Assembly (NCBI RefSeq): GCF_014633365.1
Contig: NC_068339.1
Coordinates: forward strand, 2,113,001 to 2,177,000
DNA: 64,000 nucleotides
Origin: Diospyros lotus
Lineage: Eukaryota > Streptophyta > Magnoliopsida > Ericales > Ebenaceae
Reading direction: 5' to 3'
The notes below the pieces were generated by a model, which did no database searches, was not told the origin of the DNA, and was given only the letters and a program-made list of their open reading frames with translations. Each line of letters starts with the position of its first letter. The stretch's first letter is position 1. Shown here one piece after another: positions 44,752-58,719 of this stretch. Made by a program: the position numbers and the translations under genes.

Positions 44752-47700
44752 GTCAGATTTCCGCCTCTTTCTCTCTGGCTATTCGTTTGAATTGGTGCAA
44801 GGTCTCACAATGTAACCCACACACAGATTTCTGGATGTGAAATTAGTTAGCGAGGGTAGTGACTGAGAGTTCTCATCTATAGAAGGAAAATCTCACAATG
44901 TGATTTGTATTTTGAAGGACAAGAGCGCGAGGTTCAGAAGAGCTACTGGGTGGAGCATTCCGCCGAGCTTACTATTGAGTCGATGATGCTCGACTCCAAT
45001 GCCGCTGATCTCGATAAAGAAGAACGACCCGAAGTACTCTCTCTCTCCGTCTTTCTCATTTCTGATCTTATTGTTTTTGATCTGGATTTCTATTGATTTG
45101 GTTGGCTTCTTGTTTGATGAATACAGGGCGTCCTTATTTTATCTTTAAAATTATCCTCTGTGAAGATCTACACCTTAGGTAGATCTTTGTTAGATTAAAA
45201 ATGGTCAAAGTAGGTTTCTTAAAGTTAAAATAAGTTTAGTAGAAAGTGTATTTGCCAAACCTTAGGTTGGTTTTATAATTATTCCAAAATTTTATCCCGG
45301 AATAACTCTTTGTTATTCTAGTTGCATGCATAATAGCGCTATGATACACATATTAAAGTGATATAGAGAGGACAAGGGATAGGAAAACTAAAGGGAGATA
45401 TTAGATTCTGAGAGAGAAACCCTAAGGGGAAGAAGATATATTATTATTCAACCCAAAATGAAATTGATTACAATGTTTTGTATTTATGCTAAACTAACAT
45501 ACTAAAGCTAATACTAAAATGACATCACAAATACACACACTCTAATAGGAGACACACAAATTTACTATGTCTACGAAAATTCTTTAGCAATGTAGAGAGA
45601 AATTTGCAACTCTAATCCCAATCATACTTAATCTGTCAGAGCATACTTCGTGTGGCTTACAAAAGAAAATAAAAAACATACATTTGAGTTGTACAGATGT
45701 CCTAATTCTCAATGGTATGGGGGTTAATACCGCAGGGGTTCTTTGAGCCCCCAACAAGATTAGCAGTGGGTGTGAGCTTGGCGCTCAAGCCCTCTGCTTC
45801 CATTATGGACCAATAAGAAATCACAGTTCAAATATTTTTCTCCTCAAAATTGGTAGGATCAATTACACAAGCAGTCTGTGAATTCAAGACAAGTTCAAGA
45901 TCAAAGACTTCTATTTGGTCCCATCTTAGCAGTCTGATACCTTAATTACTTTGGTGTGGATGTTGAACTCGAGCATTACTTGGTTGGCATCTCAGAGTCA
46001 TAATTCCTGAATGTAACTTTCTCTGCGTTGAAGCTTCTTTTCTTAAGCTGATGTATCAGTTTGATTTCAAAGCAGTCTTTTTTGGGTGCTTTAGTTGAAT
46101 CTCCTTTCTAGGAGGCAAACTTGGCCCATGGTCGTTTCTAGACTGTCAGTATTCAGTTGTACAACTCCTTTTGAGTCCTGCAAAATAAATGACATATGGT
46201 AACAATTATTTCGCTTATTGTTGCTGAAACTTTTAGTATTTGTGATATCCGTAGTTTATAGGTCACTTCTTGCATCTTGTCTGTTTAACTTGGACCATCA
46301 CTATCATACCAGTCCCTGTGCCTCACCAAAATTTTCTCTTGAAAAAACAACTTGCGGAAGCTTTTTTCTGCACTTGATTTCCAGTATGTTAAGGTTGTAT
46401 ACTTGTGCTGATTGATAATTCACATTGCTTGATTTTCTTAACATTATAGTTAATGATGTTCATTTAGACCTTTTATACTAAGATGTTTCAATGTTAAGAT
46501 GTTTCAGAAAGGGCATTCTCCTGTATCTTGTAATCACAGTGAACATTTATGTTCTCCTTGGTAACTTTGTGTCTATTTTCCAGGCATTTTGGGATGTCTG
46601 GAGGGTTGGAATTATTTTATTTGCTTCATTGTTATAATGCATACACATATACACACAAGTTTTGAACCATTTTACTTGTCTTTTTGACCTTTTAATATCC
46701 TCTCATCTTGGCCTTTGCTAGTAGTCCACTCTCTCAGTTTCTGTTGATTTATTCAGGCAGTCCGATTTTAAATACGGCCTACTTCTTCCTGCCTCATTGA
46801 AAGAGAAACAGGAGAACAATAATAACAAAATAGTACTTCTGCTTTAGATACTTCGTTTATACTGTAAGATGTTTTAAAATTTCCAAACTCATTCAGGTAC
46901 TCTGTATGCTTCCACCATATGAAGGAAAATCAATTCTGGAACTAGGAGCTGGCATTGGTCGTTTTACTGGTGAATTAGCTAAGAAGGCTGGTCAGGTTAT
47001 TGCCTTGGACTTCGTTGAAAGTGTGATAAAGAAGGTAATTGGAACCCATCATAACTAGTATAGTTTGGAATATCTTTGGAAATTGGAAAACAATCTGTTC
47101 TTTTTTTTTTTTTTTTTTTTGTTCTTTATATTTTTCCCGTCTTGTTTCTATGTTTACTTGCGCTCTTCCCTCCTCTCTGGTTTCATTGTGCATATTGATA
47201 ATTGATTGCCCACCTTGCAGAACGAAAACATCAATGGGCATTATAAAAATGTGAAGTTTATGTGTGCTGATGTCACATCCCCAGAGCTAAATTTTTCAGC
47301 TGAATCCATGGACTTAGTATTCTCAAACTGGTTGCTGATGTATCTGTCAGACAAAGAGGTGAACTTGCTTTTTGTTAACACATTCATTTGAGGATTTAGT
47401 AGCATTGTCATTATACAATTGATAATGGACAGCGTCATACCTTCCAATTTCTACTTGAGCATTTTGTATTGCTACCGTGGTACTTCTTTGGCTTTATGTT
47501 TGGCATGTGCCAAGTAGTGATATTGTTGGTATGTGATAACAATGGCTCTAATGCTTTAAGACAGGTCGCATGTGGCACTTATAATTTATGCTTAATCTCT
47601 TTACATTTTTTGCTTGCATTAGCATAACTAGAGTATTATTTTACCATTCTCTATATGATCTTACCCTTCTCTGTTCACTGAAGGTGGAGAACCTTGCAGA

Positions 47701-50700
47701 AAGAATGGTAAAATGGTTAAAGGTTGGTGGATATATTTTCTTCAGGGAGTCATGTTTCCATCGATCTGGAGACAGCAAGCGAAGGAGCAACCCAACTCAT
47801 TACAGGGAGCTCAGATACTACACAAAGGTTTCTACTTTAGAACAACCCCTTTTTTTGACATATTTTTCTTTGAGCTTGTCAAAGAAAGCTTGTTCTTCAA
47901 GTGATTAGGGTAACTGCTCATCAGCAAATGCATGGTAGCCATCTTTTGTAACTCTAGATGTGGAGTTTACATAGTCAAAAGATAGCCAACTTGTTTTTAT
48001 AGGCTGTTTTGACTTTCTCTATTGAACTTAAATGGAAATTAATCATGTTGAGTGATTGTTTGACCTAATATGGCTTGTCTTCAGGAAATTTTTGTTCAAA
48101 TTCCCTACTATATTTTTACCCTTTTTCTTTAGTTACAGAGGAAGGATCAAAACTTGCACGTGATTAGAATTAGATTTATATTGTTCGCAAGCCAACCTTC
48201 AGCTTATCTAAATTTGTTCTTGTACTTCTTGTTGGCTAACTTAAATATATAGCATATAGATGTCTACGCACTCTCCATGCAGAAATTTACCTGTTCCCAG
48301 TTGGCTACATTCCTTTTTCTGTTTTTGTTGGATGCAGGTCTTCAAGGAATGTCTTCTGCGTGATAGTTCAGGGAAGTCCTTTGAACTCTCTCTTGTTGGC
48401 TGCAAATGCATTGGAGCTTATGTCAGGAAAAAGAAATACCAAAATCAGGTACTTCATTTGGCTGCTCCTCTTAATGTGGTTCCTTTCATTTTATTCCTTT
48501 ATATGTGTGATTGAAGATGCATCTATGGTATTTGTATTATGCAGATTTGCTGGATGTGGCAGAAAGTCAGTACTGAGGATGATAGAGGGTTCCAGCAGTT
48601 CTTGGATACTGTACAGTATAAACCTAATGGCATATTGCGATATGAACATGTTTTTGGACAGGGTTTTGTGAGCACGGGAGGGATTGGTAGGTCATGATGC
48701 TAAATAAGTCTTTTCTGCAGTTCTTTTTGATTGATAAATCTGAAAAGAACAAATAATATCTACACATGGGTGAGGGTATTATTAATCTTTGGCAGTGGTA
48801 GGATCTATATTACCTCTTATTGGATGGGCATGTAATTAGCTACTTCCATTGCTGTGTGAGCACCTTAGTGAATTTAAACAATTAGTTTCTTCTATGAACA
48901 AAATTTGAGCTTCTAACATATCAAAGCCATTAAGTAGTGGTTCAAGCGCTTTGCCTTAACCAAAACTGATTGTGGTCTTTGTAATTGTTTTGAGGTCTCT
49001 TCCACTGATTTCCAATAACCACCCTTTTCTTGTCATATTTCAGTTATCCAAGGGTTCTATTTTGGGGTTTATTATTAAGATTATATCCATAGTATTTTGA
49101 TATATCTATATTTTCATTTGTACATTTTGATGAGATAGTATAAATGACAAGGAAATGCAATCAGCAAAGAAGAGCCAAGCAACAACCCTTTTGCTTGCAA
49201 GTCTGGTTCATATCAATTTGCACCAATAATTCTTTGCCACTTTTACTTATTCTTCCAAGATGTATGGACCTTCTTTTTGTAACTTTTTGATCTGTTGATA
49301 AAAAGATAATCACTTGTTACTAATGTATGTACTTTACTTTATCATAATGAATTTGGACTTTGCAGAGACAACAAAAGAATTTGTTAAGAGGCTGGATCTT
49401 AAGCCTGGCCAGAAAGTCCTGGATGTAGGCTGTGGTATTGGTGGAGGTGACTTTTACATGGCTGAGAACTTTGATGTTCATGTTGTTGGCATTGACCTCT
49501 CTGTAAATATGGTTTCATTTGCTCTGGAACGGGCAATTGGGCTTAATTGTTCTGTTGAATTTGAGGTTTCTGATTGCACCAAGAAAACATATCCAGACAA
49601 CTCATTTGATGTGATCTACAGCCGCGACACCATTCTCCACATTCAGGTAATGTGCATCTCTACTTTCTTTGCTATTTAGTTTTTGAACATCCACTTTTCA
49701 GTATTTTGTTAACGTTGGGGGTGCTGGCTTTTCAACCTGTCTTTTCATCTAGTTTCACCATATAATGAGATGAGATGAAAAAGTTGACGTGGTCAGATGT
49801 TTTCTGGACCAATCCAAATATATCTTATATTTGCTTAATTACTTTTGCTTCCTTTATCTCCTAAGTCTTTGGGAGATGAAAGAGATCGGAGATGATGTTT
49901 TGAGCTCAACCTCATCTTGGCCTGAACTATATTACCATCTGAAAGTTTGTTGGGTCATTCCACTTTGTTGAATAATTGAGTTTTTTTTGTTATAGCTTAA
50001 GGTTCGATTACTTTCGACTGGTTTCTAATTTTCATTTTGCTTATTTTGCTTTTCCTAGGAAATAGTTTCCTCAAAACTTTAACTATGAGTAATCTACTTT
50101 CAGGATAAACCAGCATTGTTCAAATCCTTTCTCAAGTGGTTGAAGCCAGGAGGAAAAGTTCTTATAAGTGATTACTGCAAGAGTGATGGACCTCCATCTC
50201 CAGAATTTGCAGCATACATCAAGCAAAGAGGTTACGATCTCCACACTGTAGAAGCATATGGCCAGGTATAGTCATATACAAAATCTCTTATTTACTCCCT
50301 CCCTCCATCTCCTTTTTTCCTGACTCAAGCTCTCTTCTCCTCCTTTGATTATCTACAGATGCTTAGAGATGCTGGTTTCGTTGAGGTTGTTGCAGAGGAT
50401 CGAACAGATCAGGTTCTTATTCGTTTGTCTTCTCGTACATGTGCCAGCAGACTGAAATAAGCTTACAATTAACTGGGCTTTCTTAATCTAAAGCTCTCTT
50501 TCTTTGTGCTTCTAGTTCATACAAGTTTTGCAGAAAGAATTAGGTTCAACTGAGCAGGATAAGGAATCATTCATCCAAGACTTCTCTGAAGTATGTGCTT
50601 AGTCACCATCTCTTATTTTTTGTTTGCACCCAATTACTGATCGTCACTCGCACATTTTATTGATTGCTGCTTATCAAATGATCACCAGGAGGATTATAAT

Positions 50701-50787
50701 GAAATAGTCAGTGGTTGGAATGCGAAGCTGATGAGGAGTTCCTCTGGCGAGCAGAGGTGGGGCCTGTTCATTGCAAAGAAAAACTGA
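44739..50787 (+). CDS. PEAMT: Phosphoethanolamine N-methyltransferase (12 coding exons, 490 aa)
   Basis: Makes phosphocholine by three SAM-dependent methylations of phosphoethanolamine in the cytosol. I join 44739-44751, 44918-45033, 46897-47034, 47221-47358, 47684-47827, 48338-48448, 48545-48686, 49366-49646, 50104-50265, 50359-50412, 50516-50590 and 50689-50787; all GT-AG and in frame. Two methyltransferase domains are present. The first has [15 protein letters not shown] at about 57-71; the second has [17 protein letters not shown] at about 285-301, then ISDYCKS and the QVLQKEL tail. The N-terminus [18 protein letters not shown] and the end WGLFIAKKN match family ends, and the length equals the usual 490. 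Exon 1 codes only 13 bases. Control probably includes the triple uORF leader. A poly(A) signal AATAAA lies at 50996-51001. Intron 2 is enlarged by about 0.9 kb of repeat-like DNA. Confidence 0.96.
45316..46200 (-). mobile_element. Probable antisense LTR-type insertion in intron 2
   Basis: On the - strand 45320-45560 reads like the end of a plant LTR (CCCTTAGGGTTTCTCTCTCA, then TCTCTATATCACTTTAATATG). The following sequence up to about 46200 is unlike the host intron and has no recognised gene. Exact ends and target duplication are not found, so the class is tentative. Confidence 0.35.
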
Positions 50788-50995
50788 TTGCCCGGCAACA
50801 TTTCTGTTATTTTGGTGGTAACGTTAGTGCTTTCGATCAAGAACTTAGTATTAGAATAAACATCGAGCACCCTTTCATTAGTCAGTCTTGTGCTAGCATT
50901 AGTTTTGCGTCTAGGTTATTGCTTGGTTGGTTGGATGATCGATCTTCACCTTTATCTCTTGTGTAATCGTGGAATTTAAAGTTCAGTTTATCATG

Positions 50996-51001
50996 AATAA
51001 A
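50996..51001 (+). terminator. Poly(A) signal of methyltransferase gene
   Basis: AATAAA, 209 bases after the stop codon, the only canonical signal close behind the gene. Confidence 0.5.
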
Positions 51002-51418
51002 TCACGATTTGGTTACTGTTTCAATCCTTGACCCCTCAGTGTATCCGCACTGCTTACTGTTATATCACTTGCTGTTTATTCACAAATCTTTCCCAAAATC
51101 AATAGTTTTATGCACGGTAAGTTCAACTGGTTCACACAGCAAGCTTTATTTACTTGGTTTGGCCATTTCAATTGCTAGCTTGTGCACTCAATTTATGCTA
51201 TATCTGTATTATGAGAAATCCCATTTTCAAATGACTCATTTTTCACCTTGGCCCTATAAGATTAGAGCAGTATCCAAGTGTGCATAATTTTCAACCCGTG
51301 CACTCAATTCGGCGCAGAAATTCGACCCTTCCCCCCACCCTTGCAAAGCAAGCGGGAAGCCTTGTGCAAGGGAAAGGCTGATTATGTACATTAACTTGAT
51401 ATCCGAATGTAAAATAGT

Positions 51419-53895
51419 TTACTTTAATAAGTCAATTACATCCTTCCTAGAGCTGACGACCACTGGTGAAGCCGAGAGGCCCTTTTGCAGTTTTTCACCA
51501 TTTGAGACCATCAAGATATCACTTTTGCTAGGGCTCTGTGCAATCTCTCCAGATTTATCTGGGGAAGATCCAAGAATCTGCACAGTTATGCTTCCACCTA
51601 CCATGGAGCAAAGCCCAATTATTCAGCAGAGAGGAGAGAAGACAGGACACACTGAAGAACTTGGGATATGGTTTTTGTTTTAGCTTAAAAGCTTGAAGTT
51701 CTTTAGGAAAAAGATCGGTATAAAACCAACCCCTACTTAACAGGATTAAGACTTGATATATTATTGTCTAGAAAAATTAGTATAGACGAGTGAAATCTTT
51801 ACCGAGTATAAGAGCAGCCCCAATCCATCCTGCGATACCCCACCTCTCCCCAAGAAGAAACCACGCAAAACAGGCACCCCAGAGCGGCTCCATCCCGTAA
51901 ATGATGGCTGTTTCTGTCGCTGTAACATCATGCATTGCAGCAAGCTGTGCACACAAATACGGACCATAAAGAGTTTTGGAAAGTGAGTGAATTTTGGAGG
52001 CAATAGTTCACCTCAATCTAGATACCCGAACCAGGTTGTGTGGCTCAGACGATGTGGGTATCCGATGAACGGTGAGGTGACTTTATATGTTATGAATGAG
52101 AAGTAAGGGTCACTACCTCGGCCCAGAGGCAGAATCCGGTTGAGAAAACTCCAGTGTAGAGTGCTGGAATCCATGGAAATACCACCATCCAATCCCACAA
52201 CGTGGCCTCGTCATAGTTTTTGACACCATCAAACCATCCCTCGACAAGACACCAAATTGTGGATAGCAGAGCAACAACACAAACCTGAAATGGAACGGAA
52301 GAACATTAGCATGGCTTACTCCTTCTATTCAAGCCGAGGTTTGAAACCAACTCTTCCTCAGGAAGATAGATGGGGTGATTCAGGTGAGATCCAATGTAGA
52401 TCTATTATAGGATAAATAAACAGAAAATATAATAGATATATGTGGGGAACAAATAATTCTAGAAAGGATTATTTGTATGGTATGTCTAGTGTTAAAATTT
52501 ATTATTGCCGTCATTTAACACCTAAATCTATGGTACTTGGGATCTAATCGATCATGAAAAAAAAAAAAAGAATTTGAGGATTATAGAGGACTTGAAATCA
52601 CTACTTTTTTGAACGTGTACTGGGTAAACTCACAAAACAAAGTTACGGACCTCATATCCAAGAAGTGGTAGGAAGTTTTCTTTCTTTGTGCTTCTTGAGA
52701 TCTGCTCTGTTCTAAGCATATGAATGCCGAAAAATATGGCACTGAGAAAATTCAGAAGATCCCCAACCTGAAGAAAACATTGTTTCAAATGGCGAATCCT
52801 GAGATTTTCCTTCCCATGCAGAGAGCATCATGCACATTTTCTAAGCTGAAAAAGAAAATTCCTGGAAGAAGAAGAAGAAGGAAACAGAGCTTACATTTGG
52901 AGGGGAGCCACTGCACTCCAGCATTACTACCCCTAAAACAGACATCAAAATGCCAAACCAGGTGCGAGCAGGCACCATTGTCCCCAACATGCTTTCGAGC
53001 AATGGAACCACAATTACCTATCCGTCAAGGACGACAACATAACGTATCAAGCGTTTATACCATTACAAATAATGGCGAGTAGTAGTAGCTTAAGTGTTAT
53101 AAAGTGCATACTGTGAAGAGTGAAATGAATGATGCCCGGCCAGCATCAGATGTGAGTAGGCCAAGAGCCTCAACCAGGTAGCCTAAGCTAACCCACAGCC
53201 CCAACTCCATTCCTGCGTTTCGGCTTTGGGCATCGTTTCTTGCCCGAAACACAAATGGCAGAAATGGAATGGCTGAAATGGCAAATCTTACGGCACAGAA
53301 CTCTGCTGGGTCCATGAACCCTTCAACCTCTTTCAGCACTGGAATGTCACTCGCTGCAAATATGAACCAGAATAATACAGTAACATTTAGTATGGTTTCG
53401 TACGAATCGCCCTACCTATATAGCTCACCTGATCAAGGTTTGAGATTGTTGTTGTTATCGTCCATGAATTTGTACAAATTGAGAAGATGATGAATCAAAG
53501 AGAACCAATTTGAGTGACATACCCCATACAATGGTGATGATGTTGAGCAAGATTATGCTCCTGATCTTTCTGAACCTGATCGAATTACCATCTTTTTGGA
53601 TCACTGTCACCTTCTCCCCCAATCCTTCTCCTAAAGTGATTCTGCCTTTGTCATGAGAAACTGTAAAAGTGGAATCACAGCCGTGGCGGATTTCCAAACA
53701 CCTGTTTTTCAGAGCTTTCCTGCAAGTGGAGGAAGAAGAAGAAGAAGAAGTAGAAGAGGGATCAATTGAAGACAAAATGGTGAGGTGGGTGATCTTTCTT
53801 CTGCTTCCAGAAGGATTGAAGTGGTAAGAGATTGTGGCAGAAGCAGGGGTTCTGTGTCCCTTCCATGGCGATAGCTCCACTGCTGCTGCCATCAA
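51419..53895 (-). CDS. EamA/DMT-family transporter, predicted plastid envelope (7 exons, 447 aa)
   Basis: A drug/metabolite-transporter-type carrier; substrate unknown. I join 53895-53523, 53353-53112, 53017-52895, 52767-52651, 52284-52117, 51944-51803 and 51597-51419 on -; all in frame with GT-AG. The first ~100 residues are rich in Ser, basic and short of acidic residues (MAAAVELSPWKGHRTPASAT, then a Ser run), which suggests a transit peptide. About ten hydrophobic segments follow in two EamA-like halves. The second half contains HDVTATETAIIYGMEPLWGA and FAWFLLGERWGIAGWIGAAL, the usual end of an EamA repeat. A hydrophilic tail of about 50 residues follows. ATG occurs twice at the start (53895, 53892). 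The family assignment is firm; plastid targeting is inferred from composition only. Confidence 0.85.
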
Positions 53896-53971
53896 AATGA
53901 GTTGAACCAGGTGTCTGAGGAAGAAGACGAATTAATTTCGAATGTGATGAGAAGGAGAAGAAAAATCTCAT

Positions 53972-55080
53972 GAACCAAGACTGGATAATGGCTTCCTTTA
54001 GGCTTTAGCTACCAAATAGCCTACTACTATTTGTTGGGATCCCAGAGAGAGACTTGAGGATTGTGTTACACCTCTAATCTTTATGTCTCTTTTTTTTTTC
54101 TTTTCAAATGCAATCCACATGTGAATTATTTATGCTGGGCCCACAAATTCTGAATATCATTGGCAAGGAATTTGGTGGTGATTATTCGGTTGTTACTTTG
54201 AAAGGTAGGTATATTAGTTGTTTACGAGATATGTTTTGTGTGCAAAATTTTGGTCTAACTGAATTAAATAAATTGAAATTATTTTTTTTAAATGTGATTC
54301 AATTTAGTTAATCTTTTTGAAAAAATTCGATTTTTTAGTAAAAAATAATTGAATTTTAAAATGATATCATTTTTGACCCATTGTACACGTTGAAGAAGAA
54401 AAGAAGAAGACAAGATGAAAGAAAGAAGAAAAATTAAAAAACCCAGCTCGAAATCTAACCCTTTGGCTTTTGTCCTTGTCAAGAATTCGACCTTTTGCCT
54501 ACTGCTCCCTTCCCCTTTGTCATCGGTCATCGACCGACGACTATCGTGTCTGTCTCACGTCGTCTTCGGATTGTTTATTACACATATCGGATTGTTCACT
54601 ACTCATAAAACAGTAAAAAAAAAGAGAGAAATTCATAAGATATATTTTGAACAAATTGATCCAGCTTTGAACATGTGGGCGTTTCACAATTAAGGGAAGG
54701 GAATTTGGGGGTCATTTCATTTGTCGGCTTGCTTGCAATACGAAGCCAGCATATGCCTAAAACTGGGGGCACCACCACCCCCACAAATTAACGAGACAGA
54801 TGTGTTGGAAACAGGACGAATAATTAAAAGGAAAGAGTCATCAAATAATATTTAATATTATTTTTATATGTACAAAGGAGGAGTCTTTTTTATTTACATA
54901 TATTGATTCTGTTTATATAAAAGGGTAAGAAGTCGATAAATAAAAGGTATTTAACATTTAGAGATTTAATATTATTATAATATTTTATATTATTAAAAAA
55001 TATTTAACTTAAATTATAATTATTGTCGACAACAAAAGATATTAAAAAAACTCGATCATTTTTTTTTTTTTAAAGTAATA
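53972..55080. other. Intergenic between transporter and tubulin genes
   Basis: The first part is the transporter gene's own upstream region. The rest is AT-rich with no gene recognised. Confidence 0.55.
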
Positions 55081-55118
55081 TTAAACCTGACACGGACCAC
55101 ATAGGGAGTGGAGTGAGA

Positions 55119-55120
55119 GT

Positions 55121-55156
<36 letters not shown>
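55119..55156. repeat. TA microsatellite
   Basis: About 19 TA units directly downstream of the tubulin gene, probably beyond or within its 3' UTR. Confidence 0.9.
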
Positions 55157-55158
<2 letters not shown>

Positions 55159-55310
55159 CCCTTTCTGAAGAAGAAGAAGAAGATCACGTCGAGAAGATCT
55201 TATATTATTGCCTGACACAGAAAGATAACAATTTCGCTCACTGAAAATACAACAATCTATAGATTCATGGCTGCCCGGAGCATCCGAAGGATCAAACTGC
55301 CAGAGCACCT

Positions 55311-56806
55311 TCAGTTCTCAGTGCCGCCATCATCGTCTTCGTCCTCAACCTCTTCATCGGCACTGGCATCCTGGTACTGTTGATACTCCGCGACAAGATC
55401 ATTCATATTGCTCTCCGCCTCAGTAAACTCCATCTCGTCCATTCCCTCTCCAGTGTACCAGTGCAAGAACGCCTTTCGCCTGAACATGGCCGTGAACTGC
55501 TCGCTCACCCGCCGGAACATCTCCTGGATCGACGTCGAGTTCCCGACGAAAGTCGACGCCATCGTTAGCCCTTTCGGGGGAACGTCACAGACGCTGGACT
55601 TGACGTTGTTCGGAATCCACTCCACGAAGTAGGACGAGTTTCGGTTCTGGACGTTGATCATCTGCTCGTCGACTTCTTTGGTGCTCATCTTGCCGCGGAA
55701 CATGGCGGAGGCGGTGAGATAGCGGCCGTGGCGGGGGTCGGCGGCGCACATCATGTTCTTGGCGTCCCACATTTGTTGGGTGAGTTCCGGCACGGAGAGA
55801 GCTCTATATTGCTGGGATCCTCTGGATGTTAGAGGTGCGAATCCGACCATGAAGAAGTGGAGCCGAGGGAATGGGATCAGATTCACCGCGAGCTTCCTCA
55901 GGTCGGAGTTCAGCTGGCCGGGGAATCGCAGGCAGCAAGTGACGCCGCTCATTGTGGCGGAGATCAGGTGGTTCAAGTCGCCAACTGCGTCATCGCAATA
56001 AACTAGAGTTAGCAGAGACTCAGACTGGACAAAATTATGGCCGCGAGGTGCATGGTGCTCGTGAGTTCTTACAGCTAGGGGTGGAAAGCTTGAGAGTCCT
56101 GAAGCAGATATCGTAGAGGGCTTCATTGTCAAGAACCATACACTCGTCGGCGTTCTCCACCAGCTGATGAACGGAAAGCGTGGCGTTGTACGGCTCCACA
56201 ACCGTGTCTGAAACTTTCGGTGACGGGAAGACGGAGAAAGTCAGCATCATTCTATCCGGATATTCTTCCCTGATTTTCGAAATCAGAAGCGTTCCCATTC
56301 CCGATCCCGTTCCCCCTCCCAGCGAGTGACAAACCTGAAACCCTGCAAATTTGAATCCGTCAAAATTCAAGTTCCAATCCAATTAGGGTTTGGATGGCGA
56401 TCGAATATTAACCTTGCAAGCAGTCGCAATTCTCTGCTTCTTTCCGCACAACATCGAGGACCGAATCGATGAGCTCCGCGCCCTCGGTGTAATGCCCCTT
56501 GGCCCAGTTGTTGCCTGCGCCGGACTGGCCGAAGACGAAGTTATCCGGGCGAAAAATCTGGCCGTACGGACCGGTCCTCACGCTGTCCATGGTGCCTGGC
56601 TCGAGGTCCATAAGCACGGCTCGCGGCACGTAGCGCCCGCCGGCGGCCTCGTTGAAGTAGACATTGGCCCTCTCCAGCTGAGTGACGGAATTTCCGGTGT
56701 ACCGGCCGGTGGGGTCGATGCCGTGCTCGTCGCAGACGACCTCCCAGAACTTGGATCCGATTTGGTTCCCACATTGCCCCGCCTGGATGTGAAGAATTTC
56801 GCGCAT
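55311..56806 (-). CDS. TUBB: Beta-tubulin (3 exons, 445 aa)
   Basis: Forms the alpha/beta dimer of microtubules in the cytoplasm. I join 56806-56413, 56342-56073 and 55984-55311 on -; GT-AG, in frame. The start [17 protein letters not shown] includes the MREI tetrapeptide that mediates autoregulated tubulin mRNA decay in animals. The GTP-binding loop GGGTGSG is at 140-146, and the acidic C-terminal tail ends [15 protein letters not shown]. Length equals the usual 445-450 aa. Two introns at codons 132 and 222 are the standard positions in plant beta-tubulins. A TATA-like TATAAATA on - at about 56910-56903 lies 97 bases before the ATG. High GC at third positions contrasts with the AT-rich surroundings, as is usual for highly expressed tubulins. 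Confidence 0.97.
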
Positions 56807-56900
56807 TTTGGACTGAGGAAGGGGGGTTCGGTTCAGGGGCAAAATTGGAAAGTCAAAAGTGCTTAGGCTTGAATTTGGGGGAGGGGAGGGTAGTGTGGCC

Positions 56901-56911
56901 GATATTTATAG
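56901..56911 (-). promoter_or_regulatory. TATA box of beta-tubulin
   Basis: On - the sequence CTATAAATATC lies about 95-105 bases upstream of the ATG, a usual distance for a short plant leader. Confidence 0.6.
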
Positions 56912-57199
56912 TGCCGTATAAATTGGCCGGCATTTGATCGGACGGCGGTGGGTGAACTTCTTGGTGCTGTGAAATTACGGAATTAATTGGCCCTGAAGGG
57001 TCTTGTGTGAAGGGTAGGGATTGGATTGGATTGTGGGTGGGGATCGGACGGCGGTGGAGTGTCCGTCTAGGTAGGACGGTGGTGGTGTCTACTAGTGGGT
57101 GGTGGTTTATTATGTGCAGATCGAGCTGTGCCATTTGGGACTACTTCAAGTCTTCAACTGGCCGGCTTGCTTTTATCAAATGGAATTCTCATTCTTTAG

Positions 57200-58432
57200 A
57201 GTAATTATTATTAGAGACTAAAAGAGCTAAATTATATTACATTTAGTAATAATAATAATATAAACCTAAGTAAGTAACAGGGATATTTTTTCAGATGGTA
57301 CGTACTGATTCTCTTGTTTGCGAGTAGTAGTATTTTTTACAGGGTTTATATATGGTAGGTAGGTAGGTAGGATTATCCCACATATTCATTCAGCTTCGCC
57401 TAATTAATTAAAGGCGCGCGGTCTCCTTAATTATGTTGTTGTCATAATAATCAGAAACAAGTTTCTCCCGTATCATATATGTCATTATGGGAGGCGATTG
57501 GTTTTGGTGATTGGATCGACATGTACACCCACTTATATATCAGCCTTGGGTGGGTGGGTGGGCGGGCTAGCAATATTCATTATTACCCTCCTCACTTGTT
57601 CGATCTCATGTTCAATGATTTTTCAGAGAGTTTCTGCTAATTATGTTTTCTAGTGCCTTAATTTTATCGCTATATATGTATGGGATGCTCGTTGTTGTTC
57701 TCCCACAAATATATATATATATATTTTTATTTTACTTTTAGTTTATTTTCTATCTGCATTGCTTGTTTGTGTTGGCAGCAGATTCGATTTCTCTTCTAAT
57801 CTGTAGATTGTTCTATGTGTCTTTGCGGGGTATTATGCCTCCGGCCATGTGCATTTTTGTAAGCTCTCTCATGTGTTTTTTCTTGTTAATTTATTTTCAT
57901 TTACAGAAAAAAAATATTAAAATGAAAACTCACACATATGTAAGTAAAGCCCAATCTCAATCCTTAAACCCACAGAAGTATAGTATAGCTCAAGCCCCAT
58001 ACCATAGGTGAAAAATTCATTATACTCTTATATTGCAAGATTCACAATGTATATATTTGGCACATTAATTGATCCCAAAACATGAAACTCCACTGAACTA
58101 ATTAATCTCCAGAGTTTGCTATTACGTACGTACCCAAAGACACTCTCTAAACAATCAATGCATCTATATATCTATCTTGAGTAGCTATCAAAGTACCTCA
58201 TCGATCGGGTTCAATCCCCCTCCCCCGGTTTCCCCCTTTTGCATATCCTACAAACACACTAAACACAGAGAAAGAGAGAGAGAGAGAGAGAGTGGGGATT
58301 TAATTACAATGGGGGCAGGAAAGCTCCCTGGGTGTGTGGTGGGTACGTAGCTGCCTGAATATGGCCAAATCCAGGCTTCACCCATTTGTCATTTTATATA
58401 TTTAGCTGTCTCTATGCCTGCAGAGAAGATGG

Positions 58433-58467
<35 letters not shown>

Positions 58468-58683
58468 CTTTTACCCTTCACCCTCAAAGCTCTATCGCTT
58501 TCGTCCTCTCATTCCCTTACATTCCACCTCCCCCCTTATTACTTGTCACTATATCTGGACTCTCTCTTCCCACCCATTCCCATATTATTAATTCCTTTCT
58601 CATCACTAGAAACAATAGTTAAGACATCAACAGCAATACACACAGACATATATATATATATACACATATAGAGAGGGAGAGCT

Positions 58684-58719
<36 letters not shown>

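Noticed and set aside
56390..56866. 158-codon open frame on + opposite beta-tubulin exon 1
   Set aside because: Shadow of the GC-rich tubulin exon on the other strand.
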